NCBI GenBank assembly: GCA_030549495.1
Contig: JAUIRK010000916.1
Coordinates: forward strand, 1,153,001-1,217,000
Direction of reading: 5' to 3'
From: Nectonema munidae
Lineage: Eukaryota; Nematomorpha; Nectonematoida; Nectonematidae
Length of the DNA: 64,000 nucleotides
The notes beneath the pieces were generated by a model. That model made no database searches and was not told where the DNA came from. It worked only from the letters and a program-made list of their open reading frames with translations. A program made the position numbers and the translations under genes. Positions 48,201-60,200 of the stretch are shown here, in pieces (the stretch's first letter is position 1; each line of letters begins with the position of its first letter).

Positions 48201-51200
48201 TTAAAACGCAGTATTGAGTAATATAATTTAAAAAAATAAGCACATTTAGCAACTGGATAATAACAATTCAAAAATAATTTTCGTTAAATCTTATGAAATC
48301 ATTCTGAAAGGCCACGTTTTGCGAAGCTGGAGATGGAGGAAAACAAAAGTCGTAGTAGGTCTTGAGAAGAAATTACGAGTCAGAGAAAGGAATGAGGTGT
48401 TTCAAGTGGGAGTCATATGTGTAAGCCGTCAACTTCGTGGATAATAAAATTAATGTTTTGTTGACCCAATGGTCAGTTGGTTCAATTCTTATGTGCTCAA
48501 TAGTCAGTTTACCCAAAAATTTAGTTCTGAAGCTATGCGGGTACCCACATAATTTATATTTTACATAGTTTTGCGGCTGTGGGCGAATACGGGTATACAA
48601 ATTTTGCTCATGCAGGACTCTAATTGCTATCATTAATCATGTGTGGAAATTCGATATGAAAGATACGGAAGCACACATATAAATAGTAATAAGAAAAACT
48701 GGATTTTGAAGCAGGATTTTCGTTTAGGTCACTTAATAACAAAAAATAGTGCCTAAAATTTAATATACGCAAATTTTCTGTATAAAAGTGACTACGATAT
48801 TTATACTTCTCTTTCATTGTTATTTGATCAACATGTTGAGAAAGAAGCTTAATGTACAAATTATAATGAAAGTATTTTTTGATGTTCTATAAATAAATTG
48901 AAATTCTATATAATTAAAACTTTTCAAATATTGTCTCATACACATGCAGTAGTCTATTTAAAAGAATTTTAGGAAGGAATATTTTTCAAAATGACAGAAA
49001 AACATTGCTCATCTAAAAAATCTATGAACAAATTGTATAAATTTATTACTTTTTTGACAACAAAACGTGAAAAATTTCTAATATATATAATAGCAAATAT
49101 GGTTTACAAAAATATTTGTAAAGAAAAGCTGATTTAGGTTTGCATAGCTAATATATCAAATATGTATTCGAAGCGAGAATAATGTGTGTAAAATAACCCT
49201 CATATTTATAAGAATGGAACGATGGAAAAAATATATCGGAACAAAAGGATGAAAAGGTAAATTTTAAATAGAATAATTCCCCCTTAGTCTTATCTATGAA
49301 TTCTATATTTAGCTTGTAATGGTCCAAAATCTCTTTGTTCTTCTTGCTATCTTTTACACAATCTTTATTATTCAAACATTTTTTCTAGAAAAGATTAAGC
49401 CCATACAACACTAAATCATCGTTAGCTAATCGTGGCAACGCAACCAGCATTATCACCTAGCTGCAAATCGTTATTTAATTTGTGTTTGCTATAACAATAA
49501 AGTTTTGTATTATCTTTATGATTCCCTTTTCATCGACAGTAAATGTATATAGAATGAGTGATAAAAAAAATATAGTTATGATGGAAGAAATACAAATTTA
49601 AGAATTGAGTGAAAGTTTCAATGGAGAGAGAATTTGTTTTCATCATTAATAAATGATGTACACAAATAAAGAAATACAAAAAAGAATATAATCAGCAAAA
49701 GTTAAACTTTTTTTGTTTATATGATGGTTATATAAAACTTTATAAGAACAAGATCATCTCCGGATGAAGCGTTGATCCAATTGTTTTGGTTTCGATTACT
49801 GATAGTGATATCTTTATCTCTACAACTATAGAAGATTATTCTCGTTTTGGATGTAAATAAAAGAATAAAAAAGACAAAATATGACGTTATTAAAATATTA
49901 TAGTTACATTAAACAAGGAGTTAAAAATAAATTAACATTCTGTAAGGTTTTTAAGCTATAAAAAACGTACAAAGCAGGAAATAAACAAGAACGAACTATG
50001 GCTCTAATTCAGTTCGCTATCTATCTTTTAAAACAATTTCATTTTTAAATCATTTTTATCGATGAGCGCTGAGCTAGAAAAGAAGTCTACTTACAACAAC
50101 TTTATGCAAGAGAAATATCGTTGAGGTACTGCAGTTAAATAGAATTCTCAACTGAAGAGTGTCGGTAATGTTGAGTGGCGTAGCAAGTAATTTTAACCAA
50201 GAGAGAATTTATCCAAATCAATCTAGATTAGTCTTTTATTCAGAGTTTATCTATCTATGAATAGTATATATACAAATCTGTTTCATAATGAAATCTACGT
50301 TCGATACTATATTCTGATATCCCATGAGAGAAAAACATATTCGCTCTTCTTTTTTATGGAATAAGGGCAGCTTGAAAGAATAGAGGATGTGCATCAATGA
50401 GAAATTAAAGTGTGGAAAGGGGCACAAATCCCTGATCCATACAGCTGGTTACGCTACTGGTAGGACTGCCTATATGACTTTGATACTAAAAGGTCTTGGG
50501 TAGGAATTCAGAATCAAGCCTTCTTTGCTCACAATTGGATACAAGTTTCAAAAAACAAACACGCAATGGTACCTATAAATGGTTGTGGACATCTTAGCCG
50601 CTTAGGGGTATATCGTTCTTATTATTCTATCAAAAAGTGTAGGTCTGAAATATAAATTACTTGCATCAAAGAGAAGCATTTTGTTTTGAGAGGAAACATG
50701 GCATTAAGGAATATGGAGTGTAAAATGGGTAAGGGATATGCGACCAAACGCGAGATCAACGCTGTTAATTGAATGTTTACGTGGAAAGAGTTATTTGGCA
50801 TGTTTTGTAGCTTGGTAAACAAAAACAGGATAAAAGGACCTAAAAACAAAATATTTAGTAAATATAAATTTTTTAATGTTATCATATGAAGAACAAATAA
50901 AAATTTATCATAATAATTTCTAAAATAAAACAATTTATCTTGAATTAAGTAACTAATCTTCAGAGTATAAAAAGTGTTTAAATGTACTCTCAAGAACAAT
51001 AATGTCCACGAAATTATTGATCAAAGTACACACATAATCCTTTCGGGTACATCGGGAATCGAACATGAGACCTTTGAAATTAAACCCCTGCGATCTAACC
51101 ACAATGCCATAGGGGCCAAGCGAAGCAATATTGATTTCAATAATGAAAAAAACAACACATAAATGAACTAATAAGTAAACCTAATTTTGAAGAAAGTTAT

Positions 51201-54200
51201 ACCTAAATGTTTGTTGGAGTCAGAGAAGGCATTGTCATTATAAACAACTTCACCATTTTTGGGCGGTAACTTGACAGAACAGATTGTCGACTCGCCATCT
51301 TGAAGAAAGGGGTCCGCGCTTTTTATGAGCGCACTTTTAGTTGACCCTTCGTTGAAAAATACTTTAGAATTGATTTCTTGCAAAAAAGACTGGAAAGAAG
51401 AATGATGCTTCAAAGAGAACGAGTCAAATCTTTTATCAATCGCAATCGTTTCCATACTTTTCTCGTCTTTGAAAGGGGCGGAAAATAATTCATTTAAATT
51501 TTGGTCAAGATATTTAATATGGTCTTCTTTATCGCAATTGGAGTCATTAGCATCATTTTCCATTTGAAAATTTTGGTCTTTAATAATGCCTTTCAATAGA
51601 AAAAATAAATAAAATAAGCAATTCATTCGTATTTCCTCAATTTTTCTAATTATCTTACTACATATTTCAGTAACACTTTGAGATAGTGACGATTAAAATA
51701 TTATTACTCTCAGTTGTTAAATCTGCTTCTTTGTTTTTGAAAACAAAATTAATGATATTTAAGAGCGGTTAGATTTCTTTAAACGGTTACATTAAGTTCA
51801 AGGGCGGTAGATTTCTTAAAACGGTTACATAAAAGTTTTAAATTCATAACCAAAAAAGTTTAGATAGAGTTCGAAAAATTAAAGTAGATTACTCTTGATA
51901 AAATAAAATCAAGAATATATATAGCGAAATAGTAACAAGATATTTTGAATGAATATCATTTCATTTTAGGTTTCACTAGAACATTATTTTGAATATAATT
52001 TATAGTGCGATCAACCTAGTAGAAAAAAACATTTTTATTACGTTTTATTTAAAAATTTTGATTTAATTATTCAATTCTTTACTAAAATAAATACTCAATT
52101 TTCATTGGACTAATCTTTGAAATGGGTGATACAAAAATTTTTATTCTCTTTTCAATTTTCTTTTACTCAAACTCCCTTTATTTAATCATCAGCGCATCGT
52201 TTGTTTTTCTTTATTTATATAGGCACTATTTATTTTCTTTATACAATACAGTCAACCCCCTATTCGTGGAGGTTAGGTTCCAAGACTAACAGCGAATAAT
52301 GAAAATCTGCGAATACTTGTAACCTTTCTGAAAGTAACCTGTGGTTATCATTTCGATTGTATGTAGAAATTCCATACGTTTTTGCCTATAAATTTCAACA
52401 TTTTAGCATCTTTTAACCCATTTTACAAATTTATTTAGATATTATATACTTAAATTTCTCTATACGAAAATGTTAAGTTCTTCTGTTTTATATAATTTAA
52501 GTTTTAAAAAATTACTTACAAAGTTGCCAATAATTGTACAGAAATGGAATAAAAATTATGCTCATAACAAAAAAATTAAAACCCTGATTACTTGAGTTTC
52601 TTATATAAGAAAAATTTTCTTAACAGTAAATTTAAAAAACATTTGTATCTAAGATAATAAAATGAAGTAATTACTTAAGTTTTATTTATGCAAATTTACT
52701 CAATAAAAATAACAAAGATAACGAAAACATTAAAATAAGGTTTACGGAAAATAGAGATAGAGGATTAGTTATATCTTCTCTGATGCACCTACATCTTCCA
52801 TTTTATCATCTTCAAGAATTGAATCATTAGTCTTTTTTACAGGGTGTAAAACATAGTGATAGGAAGTTGAGATTGATGTTTTTAGGTTGTAAAAAAGAAA
52901 AAAAATTGCAAATTTGGCGAATTGGTAAATTTTCCGCAAATCTCTGCAAAAAACCGCGAATGCCGAATAAGCTGGGTTGACTGTATATAATTTTGTTTTT
53001 TATCAATAATTTAGAAGCTTACTTCATATTATTAATGTTTACTTATATATACAGTAAAACCTCGTTATCTCGAATTTGAAGGGACCAAACAAAAACTTCG
53101 AGATATCCAGGTGTTCGAGATATCCAAAATATCAAGAACTATTATCAAGTCCATTTTTTTGAAAAATAAGTATCGACTGGTATGTTTTTTGTCTGCTTGT
53201 TAGATCTAAAGTAACTCTGCTAAAATAAACAGATTCTGATATCTTTTTAAAGTTATCATTATTTGATGAAGATTAAAAATGATATTTATATAAAAAATTA
53301 AATGATATTTATTTATTTCAGATTTGATGAAGGCATAAAAAACTATGAAAATCCATGATCATCACAAGGGCGAGTAAAAGTCAATAAGGTCAACTTTTAT
53401 ATCAGTTTAGCAAAAACTCTTTGAAGAAGATCCTTTACTTCTTTAGTCTAAAAATTTTTTTGAACTAATTTCAAATTTTTAAGACAATCAAGGTCAATAA
53501 AGTCCATTTTTATATTTAACACTTTTTGATTCAATGTGCCTAAACTTGTTATAAGCGATACATACAAGATTTCTTCTTTATATCAACACTTCCACAATAG
53601 TTGGGCTTTTTTTCATATAATAAAAGTTTTTACTGTAACGTTTGCCTGACTGAGGTTAAACATGAAGAAGTTTTTTGTAAGACAATTTTTTTTGACAAAC
53701 GCGGTTACATACGATATATCCGCTGCAGAAATTATGAAATTTTATTCCCAAACTTTTTTATCATTGCATGTTTTTCACATCTTTTACACAAGTTTACCTT
53801 AAAAGTTAAGTTATCTTGCAAAATTGTAGATTACTGGCATTAAATCATTCAAAATTAGTAATAGAAAAACAAGTTCTCTTTTCAAACCTATCGGCAACAC
53901 TTCAGTTCCAATTGTAACGAAATTGACAAATTAGTTGCAGGCAGCAAAATATTTTCATTAAAATCTTTCAGCAGGGAAGAAATTAATCATGAAGATGATG
54001 GAATTTTATTGCCAAATATCAAGAAATTGTTAAAAAAAGAAAATCTGTATCAAAACTTGCTAACAATAAGTAGAGAATATTCACGATTCGTTGATTTAGT
54101 CGGAAAAGGTCAACATAGAGACTTTTTCAGTCGAAGATGCCTTTACTTGTTTCTTCAACATTATTTCATTTAAGACGAATGTGGTGTTAAAAGTTATCTT

Positions 54201-57200
54201 GAAAATAGATTCAGATAAAATGAAATCAATAAAATCATGAATATGGAAAACTCTCAAATCTCTCGCAGTACTTATCCCAAATTACAAAATTGTCAAGTTT
54301 TAACTTTAGAAGTAGAAAGATCTTTTTCTAAACTGAAAAAAACTACTAGAAAATAATCGAATTTTAGATCAGAAAATGCCATAAGATTTTCATTATAAGC
54401 TTAATTTATTAAAGAAAAAATATGGCAACACTTGTTGCATAAATAAAATTTACACTGAAATTTATTCGGGAGAATGGGAGAGAGGAGCAAAATGCGTTTT
54501 GCCCCCTAGGAAAACATTACGTGGAGGGGAAAGGGTCCCTGATGTATTGCTAAAATATTGCTAGAGAACATTTATTTTTTATTATTTGGTGTTTGTTGTA
54601 AATGATTATTTACGTTTGTAAAAAGTTGGAGATAAACATAGTAAATTTGATGCTTGTAACAATTAAATACTTCGAGATATCCGGGTTATTCAAGATATCA
54701 GAGTTCGCGATATCCAAACTCATTTACATGTAATGTATAGGGAAAAAAGTTCGTACCATAAAAGAACTTCGAGATATCGAAGTTTCACATAATAATTTTT
54801 ATCATGCTATAACCATTTTTCTATTGCTAGTCAATAAAATTCCTTTTTCTTATTCTATGAAGGAATAATTATTTTTAAATATAAAATTGAAGAAAATAAA
54901 GGCATACAGGCATATATTACAATATTAATGATAAATAAAAATAATAAGAATAGACACTTTTATTTAAAGAAAAACACAACTTATTTCCAAGTATCAACTT
55001 CTTCTTCGAGTTTATATATAAAGTAAACATCTTATGCATTTTTAATTTATATACTATAATACACTCGATGAACGGTTGTGTTTTTCTTTAAATAAAAGTG
55101 TCCAGTCTTATTATCATTTTTATTTATCAGTAATTCTTATAATGGTCACATCTGTCAAAGATTTTGTTTCTAAATACATTACAAAAGATTAAACTAGCAA
55201 TACATGTTTTATACGCATAGGCATTGTTTTAAGACATTAAAAGGTATTTTAATTTCTGGATAAAAAAATTGCAAACACTTGATGTGCACTTCTACTTGAG
55301 ATTAAATCACTTAGACGGTATACGTTTGAAAAGTAAAAGCTTTCTATACAGTGAAAATATATAAAAATTTCAGTTTTTTGATATCAAATTGGTATATTAA
55401 ATATAATAATAAAAATGGACGTACTTCTAATCCGACAAATTAATGATTTAATTCTTTGGTGTTGCTTGGGATAATTCCTTTTAGTAATTTTTGTTGGAAA
55501 TTCAAAAGTTTGCAAGAAATGAAAGTTGGCGGAAGAAAACAAATTAAACTTTTTTGCTTCCGTTTCTGCAAGAGAATTGTTAACCGAAGATGAAAATACG
55601 TTGCTGATCTCAGAATCTTCTTCATTGTTCTCGCCATTTTGTTTTTTGTTAGATGAGATTTCACAAGAACTTGATTTTGTATTTTTAGAGTTATAATTTG
55701 AATTAGATTCAAAAGGGTCGCCTGAAATAAACATATTATTTAAAAGGCATTTAATTAAAGAAAATGAAAAACTAAATTAAATGTTTTAACCCATTAATGA
55801 CCATTACAACTAAAAATTGAGAAACAAGTTGAAATGAAGTGTAAAACAGTTCAAGTGTGTATGAAAGAACAAAAAATGTATGTTATATCGTTTTCTAATT
55901 CTCCAGATGTGATATATTGAATGTTCCTATAAAAGGAACATTGGACTTATACGTATATGTGTTACTGCCGTTATACTTTATAATTTATGTTATAAATTAT
56001 ATATTGATAAATGTATATTTTTGATTGATTTCTTCACACCATTAACTATTCCAACAATACAGCTTTTTCTTTTGATTGATTATTTACATCATTTGTTATT
56101 CCAATAATAAAGCTTATTTTTGACCGATCTTCACGCGATTTGTTATTACAACAACAGAGCTTTTTTCCAATGTCTTGTGATAATTTTTATCAAGTTCTAA
56201 CTCTCAAGGATGCTCTTGATTTGTTGGAAGAGAATGAAAGTGTTGATCCCAAACTAATAATTCTTCCTCCAGAATGTAATTTTGGACAAGTAACTGATGT
56301 TGAAGAAGAAGAAAAAACTAATTCAGACTTGAAAAACTCTCCAACGATGTATCGGGATCTTTGGAAATCTACGCCCAGGAAGAGACTGAAGAAATTCAGT
56401 CATTCATCAAAACACTTAAAAAAGAGTTTAGAAAGTTCCCTTGAAAAATCAAGAATTATTACCCATTGCTGCAAAATTTCCTGAATTGATAAACGCTAAG
56501 CCAATTTTTTTATTTCAAAAAGTCTTCAATGATGAAATTGTGGACTTGATTGTAACAGAAACTAACAGGTATTCGGTACAAAAAATAGAAGTCTAAACCT
56601 TGATAAAGTGGAGCTGGAAAAGTTTCTTGGAATTCTTCTTACATACGGTTATAATTCACGACCAAGCCAAAGAATGTATTGGCAAAAAGATGATGATAAA
56701 GTTTGTAATGTTATTGCCAGTCAAATGTCAAGGAAGCGATTTGAAGATATAAAATCGTGTTTGCATTTTTGCAACAATGATATTTTGAAAAAAAAAGACA
56801 AATTATCCAAAATAAGACCCATTCAAAACCTCCTGTTAGGATTTTTTGCCGAAAAACTTTCGATTGATGAACTGCTTGAAGTTCTCTCTTTTCCCTGAGA
56901 GTACTTGCTTTATGGAAATACTTTCTCAGTTTAAACAAAGTTTTGTTTTGAACTGATAGATTATACTCATAGAGAGATAGTATAATCTAGGGGCTAACAA
57001 CAACAACAGCATGGTTGCTCACTATTGTAGGAATTCATATAAGATGTACATGAAAGGGTAATGGCTTCGTCTGAGTGTTTCCCTTTTCATTTTATAACAC
57101 ACACTTGCGCTTTAGATAGAGAAGACAAAAATTTACCTCTTGGTACTGAAATTCTTCTGAAGATGTGTCACTTCTTAGTGACGTTGAAAGCCATTTACTT

Positions 57201-60200
57201 TTCGATTTTTTTTTACGTCCTACGACCTCTTGAAAGTTTTGTGAGAAAAAAGTATAAAAGCGATGGGAACGGTCAGAGAAAATAGAATGTCGAAGTGTCC
57301 ATTCAACAAAGCTAGCATAATAAAAAGAGAAAAAAGTAGGGGATTTAGTGAAACTTTTTGCGATGGAGAAGTTTCGATTGTTCAATGGTTGGATAATCGA
57401 GTTATTTACCTAGCTTCCAATTTTTGGAAAGCAGGTAAAGTGGATAAAACAAAGAGTTATAGTCGAAAAGAAAAAACATTTTTTTGTTTCGTCTCTTGAT
57501 TGTTTAAGCTTTTATAAATCTGGCATCAGTGGAGTGGACTTGCTCGACAGGTTTGTGAGTACAGCCCCAACATTCACTCAAAAAAATGGTATTGGCCTCT
57601 CTTTATCAATTTGCTTGAGTTTATCTGTCGTAGCAGCATGGAAACTTTATATGGAACTGAAATCAACACTCCAAAAGGACTTACTTGAGTTCACAAGAGA
57701 ACTTGTGAGTTCATTGTTTTCTAAGGCAGCAAAATCAAAGCTTATTCCTGGTCCAAGTGGTAAAGGCATTCAAAATCTAAAAAATGGTATGCACCATCCT
57801 GTCCCAGCTCTTACTCAAGAAAGATGCTCATGTAAAAAAAATACAACAAAAATGTGCTTTCAGTGTAAGGTTCGTCTGCACCCCCTTTGTTTTTACGATT
57901 ATCATTCAAAATAAATAAAAACTTACTTTTTTTGATTTTTTTTTGCAAAAAAATTGAAATTTATTCTTTTGTTTTTGATAGTAGCACTTGAGTCCAATGT
58001 TCCTATAGAGGAACATCATAAACTTTTCTAAAATCTTTCAACTTATAAAACTCAAAATCGTTCAAGATATTTTTTGGGTTATTTTGAGTTTTTATTATAT
58101 TGAAAACTTATTTTGGTATAAATAAAAAAAGTCTTCTTTAGCTTTAAGTTATTGTAACCGTTCTCCCAAAAGAAAAAATGTTTAAATTATTTTTTTTTAT
58201 GAATTTTACATCAAATATTTATAAGTAGGGCTCATTTTCACGAAATTATCAATTTAAAGTTTATTTTTTCCAATGATATAAAAAACTTTAAGAACAAAAA
58301 ATATTAGGAACGAAAAACGTCATTTATATCATGTTCCTCTAGAGCAGGGGTTCTCAACCTTTTTTCCGTTAAGTACCCCCTAAGTTATAAGACCATCTTT
58401 CCGAACACCCAATAATCTGACAATGAACAAAATGGTAATTTATTGTCTAACTCATTAGACAATATATTATACAAATTGAAGGAACAGACACTGCTAGCAA
58501 TACACCTTAACTGAATAAATATAAACTACTTAAATATTATCCATGCTTTTTTTACGGGGGCGCTTAGAAAAAAAATGTGGACTTTGGACTGCTTTGTGTT
58601 TTTTAACTAATTTACTATTATCATTTATTATATCAGACTAGTCAGCGATTTTTTAAGACAAAAAAACTAATTAAAAAGCCGTAAAATATATAATATTTTC
58701 ATAAAAAGCATGAACATTTATCACAATATAGGCTAAAAATGTGTTAAGATGAGTATTTTCAATTATTAGTGTAAGGTGGAGCTCATGAGTAAAAGTAGTC
58801 TATAATAATCGTGTCTACTCTCATTCAAAAGATGCAAAAATGAACAAAGCTACGAGTCGCATTTGAGAATACTGAGGGACGCAATTTCGACAACACTGAC
58901 TTGAAAAAATATGCAATAGGTATTCTAAAGAAGTGGATTAGAACAGAACACACAATAGTAGGTGGAACTTACCCGAATATAGTCTGATTCATTCTATTAA
59001 AACAACGCTTTATAGGATATAATTTTTAGGACTACAACTGTTTTAATAAATTTGGAATTTTTTAGAAATGGAATTAATCCTCTTAAATGTTCTTCTTCTA
59101 GTTTTAAAGTAATTTGAACTTTTCTAATAGTACACCTTCCTCTTGTCAGGTAGCACAACCAATCTCTTCTTCATTTTATTCTCAACAGTTCATATTTCCA
59201 AATGCATCTGCGTTTTTTCTACACACGATTTACAAATGATATAATTTGATTCAACACTTTTCCCACAAATACCACAATGCCCTCACGACAAATCTTTTCT
59301 TTTTAAGAAATAATTTCTAGAAAACTTTTTTAGTGTTTATTTTTAGGCCGTATGTCTCAGGTAATTTTATCAATACTTTACGTCTTCTGTCTTTCAAATA
59401 ACAACTGAGTGCTCCTCTACATACAATAGTTCACATAGTAGAGCAATTTATTCATGTTTTCGGAATTCTTCAAAAAAAAATTAATATTAGAGACTCGAGA
59501 TGGAGCTTGATTTAGGCTAACATTGACAGCAAACCACGCGCTGTATCCGTACTTTTTATAATTCTACTTTTAGTGTGTTCATAGGTTGTCATCACTAAAC
59601 TGAAAAACTCTCCTACAATTTATATCTTTTCTTAGAGTCTGCTTATCATACTCCTTTTAAAAATCAACACATACATACCATATGTTGCTATTTTATCTTT
59701 GAAAAAAAGTGCTTTGATGAAGTGAAAAAATAATAATAATTTATAAAAAATGTATAAAATCAAGAATCAAAAAAATATAAAGATTTGTAATTACTAATAT
59801 CTTGATAGAGTTTAGAAGGTTTAACTGAGGAAAGGGTTTGTAATTGGGAGCAAGCTTGTTCAAAACTCATTGAAGAAGAAGTTGAAAAGGGGGCCTTTTC
59901 TTTTGTAAGCGAAGAAATTGATGAAGAGGACGTGAAATCAGGTGAAAATTTGCAATATTTCGACTTCCAATTATGACAAGCTCTTGAACACGCTTCCACT
60001 TGTTTTTTTGCATCGCTTAGATACTCAGCATAATTGGAAAAAAATAGAGAAAATTTGTCCTTAGGTAGAATAAAAATGGATTTGTACTGAATCGAAAAAT
60101 AGTTAAAAAAAATTAAAAAAACATCATTTTCAGAAAGGAACACTTCATTGCAATCGGAAGCTTCTGATGTTGATGAAGCATCAACACTATTGAATAAAGC

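Noticed and set aside
49148-49400. Minus-strand reading KKCLNNKDCVKDSKKNKEIL as an extra FHIP1 exon
   Set aside because: A good acceptor (cttttctag) precedes it, but there is no donor in a usable phase, and the exons on either side already join perfectly without it.
51043-51122. Functional tRNA gene on the minus strand
   Set aside because: A and B boxes are present, but the acceptor stem cannot pair, so it is treated as a SINE head or pseudogene.
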